64,000 nt of DNA from an uncultured Hyphomonas sp. (GTDB taxonomy: Bacteria > Pseudomonadota > Alphaproteobacteria > Caulobacterales > Hyphomonadaceae), in the NCBI RefSeq assembly GCF_963677035.1, contig NZ_OY781472.1, positions 620,001 through 684,000 on the forward strand, given 5' to 3'. The translations under genes and the position numbers were made by a program. Below are positions 19,196 through 27,609 of this stretch, piece by piece. Numbering within the stretch: the stretch's first letter is position 1; the number at the start of each line of letters is the position of its first letter. Under the pieces are notes generated by a model, which saw nothing but the letters and a program-made list of their open reading frames with translations, was not told where the DNA came from and searched no databases.

Positions 19196-19750
19196 TCAGG
19201 CACAATAGGCCCGCACCTCTTCCAGCCAGTCGAGCCGGGCGCGCAGCATGTGATACGCGCCGGCGACCGTCAGCGCATCAAAATCCCGGCCTTCTGCCGC
19301 CAACTCATCACGGCTCGTCTCGACGCGGCCGAGTGAGGCCCGGGTTGCGGCCATCATTTGCTCGACAACCGCAACCCGGTCACCAGGCGCCAGCAACCTG
19401 ACAAAGTTCAGACGCGTACGGATCGGATCGGCCGCTGGCTCCCCGACCCATTCGGGCACATCCTTCAGCCAGGCCTGCGCCGTCTTCTTCCCGGCGCCGG
19501 TGGCCGCGATCTCTTTCGATCCCCGGCCATCGGATTCGACATCGTGCTGGCTCAGCAAACCCCGTTCAGTCAGCCGCCGGATCAGCGGGTAGATGGATCC
19601 TGTGCTGGCCCGCCAGGTGGAGCTCAGCGACTCCTCGAACTGCTTGCGGATACTGTAGGCTGTGCATGGCCCCTCAAGCGCGATCAGCGCCAGAACGCAG
19701 GCCTCCAGCTCCGTCATGCTCTTACGGTCATTTCCGTTTTTGCTTGCCAT
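19196..19750 (-). CDS. PadR-family transcriptional regulator
   Basis: A 184-residue regulator. The N-terminal winged helix is seen in MTELEACVLALIALEGPCTAY and STGSIYPLIRRLTERGLL, with the wing GRGSKEIAATGAGKKTA. The C-terminal helical part (95-184) is the usual dimerisation domain of the longer PadR class. An earlier start is possible, but ATG 19750 begins a basic N terminus (MASKNGNDRKS) and leaves the promoter free. A 17-base near-palindrome, TAGTACGAATCGCACTA, sits between it and the divergent CPBP protease gene, so it probably represses both. Confidence 0.88.
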   Translation of the reverse strand: MASKNGNDRKSMTELEACVLALIALEGPCTAYSIRKQFEESLSSTWRASTGSIYPLIRRLTERGLLSQHDVESDGRGSKEIAATGAGKKTAQAWLKDVPEWVGEPAADPIRTRLNFVRLLAPGDRVAVVEQMMAATRASLGRVETSRDELAAEGRDFDALTVAGAYHMLRARLDWLEEVRAYCA

Positions 19751-19771
19751 TTGCGTCAATCCGTTCTTATT

Positions 19772-19788
19772 TAGTACGAATCGCACTA
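19772..19788. promoter_or_regulatory. Probable PadR operator
   Basis: TAGTACGAATCGCACTA is a palindrome with a single mismatched pair and an A at the centre. It lies in the 57-base gap between padR and the divergent CPBP gene and would overlap both promoters. PadR sites are often short and palindromic with an ATGT/ACAT core, which this one does not have, so the protein-site link is inference from position. Confidence 0.6.
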
Positions 19789-19807
19789 TTCGAGCAGAGG
19801 ATCAAGC

Positions 19808-20467
19808 ATGACTGACGCATCCCCCCTGAAAAAAGTGGCGACCTGGCTTCTATGGGCGCTGCCATTGATGATTCCCCTGGTCCTGCCGGGCATCGGCGCC
19901 CTTTTCTCACTCGTCGTGGTCGTGCTTGCGCTGATCTTTCACAAGGATGCCCGGCGCGCGACCCTGCGCTGGTGGGGCAACCATCCGGGCCGCATGATCC
20001 TCATCGGCATCGGCGCAGGCATTGTCATCCACATCGCCTTTTCGGTTCTGATAGAGCCTTTGATTCAAACGCTGCTCAACGAAGACATCGACCTCAGCAA
20101 TTTCGATGGGGTGAAAGGCAATATCGCCAATTACCTGATCCTGCTGGCCATCGGCATCTTCTTTGGCGGTTTTGCAGAAGAACTCATGTTCCGGGGTTTT
20201 GTCGTTGGCTGGGGCGAGCGGCTGTTCGGCGGTGGAGCAATCTTTCTTGTCGTGCTCTCTGCAGCCGTGTTCGGCGCAGCCCACCTGTACCAGGGACCGT
20301 CCGGCATGTTGTCGACCGGGCTGGTCGGCTTGCTGTTCGGCCTGATTTATCTCTCAACCGGCCGCAGGCTCGTCCCCTGCATGCTGGCGCACGCCACGAT
20401 CGACATACTCGGTATTACCGAGCTTTACGTCGGCCACGCATTCCTGCCGCCCCTGTTCGGTGCATGA
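19808..20467 (+). CDS. CPBP-family intramembrane metalloprotease
   Basis: A 219-residue membrane protein with six to seven helices. The CPBP (Abi/Rce1-like) motifs are in order: EELMFRGFV (the Glu-Glu pair and Arg), VFGAAHLYQG (His) and LAHATIDIL (His-x-x-x-Asp). These residues bind the metal or water in Rce1-type glutamyl proteases. In bacteria such proteins process or protect against small peptides, or modify membrane proteins; no substrate is visible here. It is divergent from a PadR regulator that probably controls it. RBS GCAGAGGATCA lies just before the ATG. Confidence 0.88.
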   Translation: MTDASPLKKVATWLLWALPLMIPLVLPGIGALFSLVVVVLALIFHKDARRATLRWWGNHPGRMILIGIGAGIVIHIAFSVLIEPLIQTLLNEDIDLSNFDGVKGNIANYLILLAIGIFFGGFAEELMFRGFVVGWGERLFGGGAIFLVVLSAAVFGAAHLYQGPSGMLSTGLVGLLFGLIYLSTGRRLVPCMLAHATIDILGITELYVGHAFLPPLFGA

Positions 20468-20530
20468 CCTGTATGATGACCGGTTAGCCTCGCCTCGGAA
20501 GTCCGGGCACCCCACCCGCCGGGCAGAGGA

Positions 20531-21064
20531 TCAGGACAGCGCGGCGATGGCGTCGTCAATGGTCGCACGGGGCCGGTCGAGGATCGCGCTGATCTGGGCA
20601 CGCTGTTCGATGGCCAGCCACAGGCCCAGCACTTCCACGTCTACAACGCGCCATTCGCCGTTCCGCTCGATCACCCGCCAGCGCACGGTCATCGGGTCGT
20701 CGTCCTTGGGCGTGACACGGGTGTCGACGATCGAGTCGGTTTCACTCCGGTCCCTTGACCCGAGCACCTCAATCCGGGCGTCCTGGAACGTGTCGGCGTT
20801 TTCCCGGAACGCGTCGACCAGGAAGGCACTGAACGCGTCTGTAAACCGGGCCTGCTCCTCGGCGCTGACACGGCGGGCGTGCTTGCCAAGGGTGAACCGG
20901 GCAATCGCGACAATGTCGATCGACCGGGTGAAGGCCTCCTCGCCTTTCTCCGGATCGGAAATGTCAGCCGCGGCGCCGGCAATGAGGGCTTCAGCCTCAG
21001 GACCTGCCAGGGCCGGCAGCGGCGCCAGGGCAATGGCAGCGGATGCGATGAGCGTGCGGATCAT
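20531..21064 (-). CDS. MlaC/Ttg2D-family phospholipid-binding protein
   Basis: A 177-residue periplasmic protein with a signal peptide (residues 1-20, ending PALAGPEA). The mature part has the ABC-type toluene-tolerance auxiliary pattern: ARFTLGKHARRVSAEEQARFTDAFSAFL, then MTVRWRVIERNGEWRVVDVEVLG and a final helix (in pieces). In the Mla system this protein carries phospholipids between the outer membrane and the MlaFEDB complex; mlaD, E and F are absent here, so it is an orphan copy. A TTG nine bases upstream is possible, but AAGGA fits ATG 21064. Confidence 0.85.
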   Translation of the reverse strand: MIRTLIASAAIALAPLPALAGPEAEALIAGAAADISDPEKGEEAFTRSIDIVAIARFTLGKHARRVSAEEQARFTDAFSAFLVDAFRENADTFQDARIEVLGSRDRSETDSIVDTRVTPKDDDPMTVRWRVIERNGEWRVVDVEVLGLWLAIEQRAQISAILDRPRATIDDAIAALS

Positions 21065-21519
21065 GTGACTCAATCCTTCGGGTTGAACGACACACTACAT
21101 AAGCCGTGCCACCCCGCGGAGTTCCTTGCCTAACCATATAGTAATCATGCAGATCGCGCATAAAAGGGCCGCCCCGAAACCGGCGAGTCCGAATCAGGCG
21201 CGGTTTCTGTGCCACATCGGGACACTTCTGTTTCAAACTGAACCGATACAGATCCGGTTGTGGCTTTCCCGTCACAAGCGCCTGTTCCGGAAGATTTTTT
21301 TGGTAAACCAGCCGGGAACCACAAAAAAGAAAGGCCCGGACGCGTTTGCTTTTTGGGGCGCGGGGGCCCCGGACCGCGTGCCGGACAATTCCGTTTCTGG
21401 AATTCAGGTACCGCACCCAAAGGGGGTGGACTCTGGAGCTTGCAGATCGGGCGAAGGAAGGAAGAGGGCAAAGTCCTGAACCTGGCCTGACGATGAAGGT
21501 GCTCGCAGCCGTGTAAGCC
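21065..21519. other. Long intergenic region without a supported gene
   Basis: 455 bases between mlaC and the TetR gene. Short open frames of 76-139 codons run through it in several frames on both strands, but none shows a family motif, a good ribosome site or a normal amino acid composition. It holds an AACCG-N9-CGGTT inverted repeat near 21239-21257 and a very GC-rich block (GGGGCGCGGGGGCCCCGG) near 21354. The mlaC promoter must lie at its left end. An unrecognised small RNA cannot be excluded. Confidence 0.6.
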
Positions 21520-22146
21520 TCACCCCTTCAAAAGCTTGGGGGATGCAATCAGCCCTCTGAGATAGGTCAGAAGTACGTCTGCACGAGATGTCGCCTCATC
21601 TCCTGCCTGAAACAGAACGAGCCCGGACCACAGGGCGTAAAGGCTGATCGCAAGCTGTTGTGTTGGAAGCTGATAGCTGAGCATGAAGCGCGTTTTCAGC
21701 GTGTCCAGAACCGAGGCCAGGGCGTCATAGCTGGCGTTGCGCGCATGAGCGCACTGCGCAGCGAAATCGGCGTCGCGCTGCGCCTGTAGTTGCAGCTCGA
21801 TCGCCAACAAGGACCATTGTGTTTGCTCCGCGATCGCCGTGAGGTGTTCTGCAAACCCTTCCAGAGCGTGATCAAGCGTATCGCTCGACGCGGATTTCAC
21901 CAGAGACTGCAGCAGGACGGCTTCCCGTTCGATATGACGTTGGAGAACCGAGAGCAAAAGGTCCTGTTTGCTGGCGAAGTTGGAATAGAAAGCTCCCTGG
22001 GAGAACCCTGCCTTCTCGCACACGGTCCGAAGTGAGGTCGCATTGACCCCGCCTTCGGCGAACAGGCTTTCAGCCGCATCCAGAAGGCGCTCGCGTGTGC
22101 GCTGTTGCTGTTCCTGCCGCGACAGTCGACGGGGCGCATGTGTCAT
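21520..22146 (-). CDS. TetR-family transcriptional regulator
   Basis: A 208-residue TetR protein. The N-terminal HTH is clear: RERLLDAAESLFAEGGVNATSLRTV followed by AGFSQGAFYSNFASKQDLLL (in pieces). The C-terminal ligand domain is helical and long enough for the standard fold. It lies 37 bases downstream of the oleate hydratase gene on the same strand, so the two are probably one operon, with the regulator sensing a fatty acid or hydroxy fatty acid. A perfect palindrome upstream of the hydratase is its probable operator. Confidence 0.92.
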   Translation of the reverse strand: MTHAPRRLSRQEQQQRTRERLLDAAESLFAEGGVNATSLRTVCEKAGFSQGAFYSNFASKQDLLLSVLQRHIEREAVLLQSLVKSASSDTLDHALEGFAEHLTAIAEQTQWSLLAIELQLQAQRDADFAAQCAHARNASYDALASVLDTLKTRFMLSYQLPTQQLAISLYALWSGLVLFQAGDEATSRADVLLTYLRGLIASPKLLKG

Positions 22147-22183
22147 GGCGAGGCTCTTCTGGCTGTGGCTCCGGTTTCAGCGT

Positions 22184-24166
22184 TCACTTACTCAAAAGCC
22201 CTTTACGGACGTTGGCGATCCAGCTTCCCAGGGCTTTCAGCGCGTCACCGCCTTTGGCGGCCAGGGTATCGACTTCAGCCTCGAAGGCGTCGCGACGCTG
22301 GGTGTCGGGTTCAGGCAAGGGCGGCAGGATATGCGCATAATATGTCTGATCCAACAGCCGGTGCAGCAATCTCTCCCCCGGAAACGGCTTACCGCTATTC
22401 AGGGCGCGCGCGCCCCTGAGCAGATTGCGGATGTCATACTGGGTTGGGCTGATATCGGGCGCCTGCTTGGGAATATTCAGCAATTTGTACACTCCGATCC
22501 GGGCGGTACGGATAGAGGCCTCCATGGTGAATATGATGTCGTTGCGGGTTTCCACGAACTGCCCGATCAGGCCCAGATTCGTGCATCCTTCCGGCACGAC
22601 CCGGGGGCGGTCGCCGGCGGCGCGCTTCATGAATTGCGCGGTGATATAGGGCATCAGCGCGGTGCGCACCTTGGTGTTGGCGACCACCGCATCGATCTGG
22701 TCTTCAATTCCCAGATGATAGCAGAGTTCGCTGAGAATCTCCCGCCCCGTGCACTCCGGCATGGTCTTGCCGACATGGTTGCCGGGCTGGTCCATCAGCA
22801 GGCCGTAGACCCACAAGACGAGCGTGTCTTCGGGTTGGTCAGGAAAATGAGGCTGCCGGTTGCACGTCACGTTCAGCAGCCAGTTCGAGTCCGTGAAGGT
22901 GATGATGCCGCCTGTCACGGTGCGCCCCGAATACGGATCATTGACGGAAAGTGTCTTGAGCTTGTCGACCAGAGGAGAAGGTTTGCAGGTCAGGGTGGCG
23001 GACTCCCAGATCGACTGGTCGGTGTCGCCATAGAACTTTTCAGGATGGCCGAAGACATCTGACTTTTCCGCCAGGTTCCGCCAGAGCGTCCAGCCGCTTT
23101 GCTCGCCGGGCTCATGCCGTCCGACCGTCAGTTGGGGCACGGACTCCAGATCGCCATAGGCCGTGTTCTCTGTCATCGAGCCTGTCAGTGCAAAGACGAG
23201 GTCGGCGTCACCTACCTCCAGTCGCTGCGGCTGGCCTGAGACCGTGCAGACAATGCCGGTCACGGTTTTGCGCCCATCTGCCTCGCTCAGCTCCAGATCC
23301 TGCACGCGCGTGTCGAACTGAAAGCGCACGCCCTTTTGGCGCAGCATATCCGCCAGCGGTTTGATGAAGGTATCGTATTGATTGTATTTGGGAAAAACGA
23401 GGGCAGACAGATCCCCGAAACCATCAACGGAATCCAGGAAGCGGTGCATGTACAGCTTGGTTTCCAGAAGGCTGTGACAATTCTTGAAAGCGAACATGGA
23501 GCGGAACAGCGCCCAGAAATTGCTGTTCAGGAAACCTTTGGAGAAGTATTCCTCAATGGTGACATCATCGAGGTCTTCTTTCCTCTTCAGCATCAGACGG
23601 ATCATTTCCCATTGCTGGGATCTGGTCAGCCCCATATCCTTGAAGTCAATGATTTCACCCTGATTGCGCATCAGGCGCGCCTTGGAATAGTTGGGGTCGT
23701 TGTCATTAAGCAGGCGGTATTCATCGAGGACCGAATAGCCTTCAGGCAGTTCCACAGCCGGGACATCCTGGAACATGTCCCACAGGGTGTCATAATTCCA
23801 GTTCATCTCCCTCCCGCCCCGGATAAGGTAGCCTTCATCGGGGTTGCCAGCGCCGTCCATTGAGCCGCCCTCAACATCCATCTCTTCAAGAACGGTGATA
23901 TGGGAGGGCGGCATATGGCCGTCCCGGATCAGGTAAAACGCTGCGGCGAGCCCGCCAATGCCGCCACCGATAATCCAGGCTTTCCGGTCTTCCACACCGG
24001 GCGTGGGAAGTGGGCGGTGCCGGGCATAGGGGCCAATGAAATCGGGGGGGGGCAAGGTATTCTTCGCCCGGTGGCTCCAATAGCCCGCTGTTGCATCGGG
24101 TTCGTGCTCGAAACCATCCGGAGCAGTGGAAGGAGTGAAAGGGCCGAATTGTGTGCCATGGGTCAT
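22184..24166 (-). CDS. ohyA: Oleate hydratase
   Basis: A 660-residue FAD enzyme of the myosin-cross-reactive antigen family. The FAD motif AWIIGGGIGGLAAAFYL is at 64-80, followed by EEMDVEGGSMDGAG and RGGREMNWNYDTLWD, conserved family blocks. DPYSGRTVTGGIITFTDSNW and the late segment NLGLIGQFVETRNDIIFTME (in part) are also typical. It adds water across the cis-9 double bond of oleate, giving 10-hydroxystearate, and is thought to detoxify or start breakdown of unsaturated fatty acids. Full length, with no missing blocks. It forms an apparent operon with the TetR gene downstream. Confidence 0.96.
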   Translation of the reverse strand: MTHGTQFGPFTPSTAPDGFEHEPDATAGYWSHRAKNTLPPPDFIGPYARHRPLPTPGVEDRKAWIIGGGIGGLAAAFYLIRDGHMPPSHITVLEEMDVEGGSMDGAGNPDEGYLIRGGREMNWNYDTLWDMFQDVPAVELPEGYSVLDEYRLLNDNDPNYSKARLMRNQGEIIDFKDMGLTRSQQWEMIRLMLKRKEDLDDVTIEEYFSKGFLNSNFWALFRSMFAFKNCHSLLETKLYMHRFLDSVDGFGDLSALVFPKYNQYDTFIKPLADMLRQKGVRFQFDTRVQDLELSEADGRKTVTGIVCTVSGQPQRLEVGDADLVFALTGSMTENTAYGDLESVPQLTVGRHEPGEQSGWTLWRNLAEKSDVFGHPEKFYGDTDQSIWESATLTCKPSPLVDKLKTLSVNDPYSGRTVTGGIITFTDSNWLLNVTCNRQPHFPDQPEDTLVLWVYGLLMDQPGNHVGKTMPECTGREILSELCYHLGIEDQIDAVVANTKVRTALMPYITAQFMKRAAGDRPRVVPEGCTNLGLIGQFVETRNDIIFTMEASIRTARIGVYKLLNIPKQAPDISPTQYDIRNLLRGARALNSGKPFPGERLLHRLLDQTYYAHILPPLPEPDTQRRDAFEAEVDTLAAKGGDALKALGSWIANVRKGLLSK

Positions 24167-24243
24167 GTGAGGCTCCGCTATCTGTCATCTGGCCGTGCTG
24201 AACTTGGCGACCTTGTGGACAAGACATGGCAACTGATCTTTGG

Positions 24244-24257
24244 ATATCAACTGATAT
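24244..24257. promoter_or_regulatory. Probable TetR operator upstream of oleate hydratase
   Basis: ATATCA-AC-TGATAT is a perfect palindrome 78 bases upstream of the ohyA start codon. The half CAACTGAT is also repeated directly 16 bases away. Position and symmetry fit a repressor site for the TetR protein encoded in the same operon. Confidence 0.5.
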
Positions 24258-24390
24258 GTGAAATTTCTGCCCTGTGCATAATGTCGCATCAGAACAGGCC
24301 CGGCGCCTCCTGTTCGCAAGCGCAACCGTGCGCCCCCAGTGTCAGCGAGGACCGACCGGGCGGAGGCAAGAAAGGACAGAAAAAGAGAAG

Positions 24391-24474
24391 TGGTGCGCGC
24401 TGTGGGATTCGAACCCACACTCCCGAAGGATGGGGATTTTAAGTCCCCTGTGTCTACCATTCCACCAAGCGCGC
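24391..24474 (-). tRNA. tRNA-Leu (anticodon UAA)
   Basis: Minus-strand class II tRNA. The acceptor GCGCGCT pairs with AGCGCGC, with CCA encoded at 24391-24393. The anticodon stem GGGGA-CTTAAAA-TCCCC gives UAA, which reads UUA/UUG leucine codons. The long variable arm (ATCCTTCGGGAGT) and T arm GGGTTCGAATCCC are present. Length 84 bases with CCA. Confidence 0.96.
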
Positions 24475-24656
24475 GAACCGGCTGGTTGCCTTTCTGGCAT
24501 ACACGCACAATCCGCCGCAACACCATGCGTCATCGCGAGCAAACTGTGTATTTCCAGCAGCCGAAAGCGGGGGGATGCGCTGCGCCGGGCTGGACTTGGC
24601 AGACCTTGCCGGGCGATGCTGGACGCAACACCCGCGACACCTGGCCGGAGGAAACC

Positions 24657-25091
24657 ATGCTGAAAGCCCTGCCCTTCCTGTGGTTCATGCTGGCGGCGCT
24701 TGGGGCAGCCGCCCAGCTGTTCGTGGCGCGTATGTCAGGCGGGGAGGCCATGGGCACGATGCTGTTCAGCGCCGCCTCCATGGTTCTGAACGTCACTGTC
24801 AGTACGATCGGCATGGCGCTAGTCTACCTGCTGATCCTGCGCACCCGGCCATCCACCTCCGTCGCGATCATCGGATACAGCCATTTGTTCCTGGCAACAG
24901 CGGCCTATGTCGGCCAGACGGTCGGAACGCTGGAGCGCAACCGATATCTGGCCGGCACGGGCGACATGACCGCCGCCAGCTATGCTTACACCGCCGGCGG
25001 CCTTGCCAGCCTGCTGGCCGGGATCGTCTTTATCCTGGCGCTGATCGTGGCGCTGAACACGCACCACGAACGCCTTGAGGATATTTTCTAG
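24657..25091 (+). CDS. Small membrane protein, four helices, unknown
   Basis: A 144-residue hydrophobic protein with about four transmembrane segments (5-22, 33-58, 66-85, 108-133) and a short polar tail (NTHHERLEDIF). I do not recognise a family. The frame is open far upstream, through the tRNA-Leu gene, so longer starts are wrong; CCGGAGGAAACC directly before the ATG at 24657 is an excellent ribosome site and decides the start. The last four bases overlap the convergent thiolase gene. Confidence 0.75.
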   Translation: MLKALPFLWFMLAALGAAAQLFVARMSGGEAMGTMLFSAASMVLNVTVSTIGMALVYLLILRTRPSTSVAIIGYSHLFLATAAYVGQTVGTLERNRYLAGTGDMTAASYAYTAGGLASLLAGIVFILALIVALNTHHERLEDIF

Positions 25092-26299
25092 ACGACGCGC
25101 TCGAACACGGCCGCCAGCCCCTGCCCGCCGCCGATGCACATGGTCTCGACCCCATAGCGGGCCTCGCGGCGGTCCATCTCGCGCAGCAGCGTGGTCAGGA
25201 TCCGCACGCCGGTACAGCCAACCGGGTGGCCGAGCGAGATGCCGGAGCCGTTCACGTTCAGGCGCGTCATGTCATCATCGCTGAAGTTCAGCGCCTTGGT
25301 GCAGGCGAGCACCTGCGCGGCGAAGGCTTCATTCAGCTCGAACAGGTCGATGTCCTTCAGCTCCAGCCCGGCGCGCGCCATGGCTTTTTCCGAAGACGGC
25401 ACCGGGCCGATGCCCATGACTTCCGGATCCACACCGGCCACCTGCCAGGACAGCATCCGGCCAAGCGGCTTCAGGCCATATTTTTCGGCCGCTTCACGCG
25501 TACAGACGATGCAGGCGGCGGCGCCATCATTCTGGCCGGACGCATTGCCCGCCGTGACGGTCGCATCCGGATCCACCTTGCCGCGGATGGCGCGAAGGGT
25601 GGACAGTTTCTCAAGCGTGGAATCGGCGCGGATGTGCTCATCCTTGTCCACCACCGTATCGGCCTTGCGGCCCTTCACCGTGAACGGAATGATTTCCTCA
25701 TCGAACTTGCCGGCGGCCTGCGCGGCAGCGGCTTTCCTGTGCGAATTATAGGCAAACTCGTCCTGGGCTTCGCGGGTGATCTGATAGTCGCGGCGGAGGT
25801 TCTCCGCCGTCTCGATCATGCCGCCCGGCACGGGGTGGTGCTTGCCGCCCGCGGTGTAGCGGCCGCGCGACAGGCCGTCATGCAGGGTCAGGCCATCGCC
25901 CTTCAGGCCCCAGCGCATCTCGATGGAGAAGAACGGCGCGTTGGACATGCTCTCCGCCCCGCCCGCGATGACGAGGTCATTCGCGCCGGAGCCGACCTGC
26001 ATAATCGCATTGATCACCGCCTGCAGGCCCGAGCCGCAGCGACGGTCGATCTGGTAGCCGCCGGTCGATGTGGTCAGGCCCGCATCCAGCGCCACCATCC
26101 GCCCAAAGGCCGGGGCCTCCATGGTCGGATAGCACTGCGCGAAAATACTGTCTTCCACCGCCTCAGCCGGCAGGCCGGTCTTCCTCATCAGCTCACTGAT
26201 CACGTGGCTCGCCATCTCATGCGCGTGGACAGTCTTGAAGCTGCCGCCAAAGCCGCCGACCGCCGTGCGGACGGGTTCGCAGATTACAACGTCTCTCAT
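25088..26299 (-). CDS. Acetyl-CoA C-acyltransferase (thiolase)
   Basis: A 403-residue degradative thiolase. The acyl-accepting Cys88 is in DRRCGSGLQAV, followed by GGAESMSNAPF. The C-terminal catalytic blocks are LFELNEAFAAQ, GSGISLGHPVGCTG (His) and CIGGGQGLAAVF (second Cys). It cleaves 3-oxoacyl-CoA with CoA to acetyl-CoA and a shortened acyl-CoA; the sequence is nearer to AtoB/PcaF-type than to the FadA subunit. Just downstream of an enoyl-CoA hydratase gene (five-base gap, same strand), so the two form a beta-oxidation-like pair. Confidence 0.94.
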   Translation of the reverse strand: MRDVVICEPVRTAVGGFGGSFKTVHAHEMASHVISELMRKTGLPAEAVEDSIFAQCYPTMEAPAFGRMVALDAGLTTSTGGYQIDRRCGSGLQAVINAIMQVGSGANDLVIAGGAESMSNAPFFSIEMRWGLKGDGLTLHDGLSRGRYTAGGKHHPVPGGMIETAENLRRDYQITREAQDEFAYNSHRKAAAAQAAGKFDEEIIPFTVKGRKADTVVDKDEHIRADSTLEKLSTLRAIRGKVDPDATVTAGNASGQNDGAAACIVCTREAAEKYGLKPLGRMLSWQVAGVDPEVMGIGPVPSSEKAMARAGLELKDIDLFELNEAFAAQVLACTKALNFSDDDMTRLNVNGSGISLGHPVGCTGVRILTTLLREMDRREARYGVETMCIGGGQGLAAVFERVV

Positions 26300-26304
26300 C
26301 GGAT

Positions 26305-27087
26305 TTATCCTTGCTGGTCGCGGCCACGGGCGGTGACCTGTTTGCGGGCTTCTTCGACGGAATCGGCGGTGACGGACTCGGCGTGCTCGATCGAGCGGCG
26401 CACTTCTTCCTTCATCGCGTCGGCGAACGGCATGCCATAGCCGTCATCGATCAACGCCTTGTACTTCTTCAGCATCACAGGCTGGGTGTCACACATCTGG
26501 TGGGCGAGTTTCATCGCTTCCGGCACAAGTTCGTCTGCCTTGTAGACACGGTTTACCAGGCCCCAGCGTTCCGACATTTCCGCATCGATGAAATTGCCGG
26601 TGAAGGACAGTTCCTTGGCGCGGCTGATGCCGATCAGGCGGGACAGTTTCTGCGACAGGCCCCAGCCTGGCACGATGCCGACGCGGGCATGGGTGTCAGC
26701 GAATTTCGCATTCTCCGAGGCCAGCAGCACGTCGCACATCAGGGCCAGTTCGAACCCGCCGGTGATGGCAAAGCCGTTGATCGCGCCGATGACCGGCCAC
26801 GGATAGGCTTCGATCGCGGCGAGGATGTTGATCGCCTTGGAATCTTCGTCGGCGCCGAGGGCAAAGCCGGTCTGGCCAGCCTCTTTCAGGTCCACCCCGG
26901 CAGTGAAAGCCCGGCCTGCGCCCGTCAGCACGACGGCGCGGATGTCAGGATCGTCTTTCAGCTCGGTGAACACCCGCACGATTTCAGCGCGCAGTGCACG
27001 GCTGAGCGCGTTCAGCGCGTCCGGCCGGTTGAGGGTCACCAGTGCAACAGGTCCGTCGCGCTCAACAAGAATAATGTCGTCAGCCAA
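26305..27087 (-). CDS. Enoyl-CoA hydratase/isomerase (crotonase fold)
   Basis: A 260-residue crotonase. Oxyanion-hole segments are visible in GAGRAFTAGVDLKEA and INGFAITGGFELALMCDVLLA. The position of the first catalytic Glu of rat hydratase (FEL in GGGCELAM) carries Glu in GGFELALM, and the second Glu region reads HARVGIVPGWG, where Val is found in place of Glu, so it may be an isomerase or hydrolase variant and not a plain hydratase. The start is TTG with AAGGAGG six bases before it; no ATG fits. Followed directly by the thiolase gene. Confidence 0.88.
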   Translation of the reverse strand: MADDIILVERDGPVALVTLNRPDALNALSRALRAEIVRVFTELKDDPDIRAVVLTGAGRAFTAGVDLKEAGQTGFALGADEDSKAINILAAIEAYPWPVIGAINGFAITGGFELALMCDVLLASENAKFADTHARVGIVPGWGLSQKLSRLIGISRAKELSFTGNFIDAEMSERWGLVNRVYKADELVPEAMKLAHQMCDTQPVMLKKYKALIDDGYGMPFADAMKEEVRRSIEHAESVTADSVEEARKQVTARGRDQQG

Positions 27088-27120
27088 TATGGCCTCCTTT
27101 GTTCGTCAGTCTGGGAATTA

Positions 27121-27609
27121 TCAGGCCGGTTTTCGGCGCAGCAGGTTTATGATGGCGATCATCAGGGCGGCGAACGCGATCGCCGCCGACAGAAAGAAAA
27201 GTCCGTATTTCAGGGGTGTCAGCCACTCCTTGGTGCCGAGCAGGTCAACCGTCCCGCTCAGGGCCAGCGCCTGGACGGTGTTTTCGGCCAGGTCGACGAT
27301 AATCGTGGCCAGCGCGGGCATCGCGATCGCGCCGCCAAGGCCGTCGAAATAGCGCAGCGCCATGGCAGCGAAGAACCCGCCATAAGCGAGGGGAAATGCG
27401 GTATCCAGCGTGGTGGTGACCCAGAAATGCCTGTCCCGCTGCTGATCGGTCATCGCCGCTATGATCTCGCGCGATTGCACCGTGGATGACGACGTGTCGA
27501 GGTAGACCCCGCCCACATCGTTGTTGAAATAGCCGAAACCGGCACCGGAGACGATCATCAGGACAAACAGTGTCCAGATGACCGGCGTTTTCCTCAAGAA
27601 GTCTGTCAC
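27121..27609 (-). CDS. Four-helix membrane protein, unknown
   Basis: A 162-residue membrane protein: helices at about 10-28, 66-84, 90-108 and 130-155, with a polar periplasmic or cytosolic loop (30-62) holding SSSTVQSREIIAAM. No recognised family. The start is GTG, overlapping the stop of the CinA-domain gene (GTGA), so it is translated in a coupled way after that gene. Its neighbour downstream is the crotonase gene (33 bases). Low confidence in any role. Confidence 0.7.
   Translation of the reverse strand: MTDFLRKTPVIWTLFVLMIVSGAGFGYFNNDVGGVYLDTSSSTVQSREIIAAMTDQQRDRHFWVTTTLDTAFPLAYGGFFAAMALRYFDGLGGAIAMPALATIIVDLAENTVQALALSGTVDLLGTKEWLTPLKYGLFFLSAAIAFAALMIAIINLLRRKPA

Noticed and set aside
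24339..24656. Upstream extension of the four-helix protein through tRNA-Leu(UAA)
   Set aside because: The extension reads AVGFEPTLPKDGDFKSP, a typical translation of a leucine tRNA. The ribosome site at 24646-24651 sets the real start.
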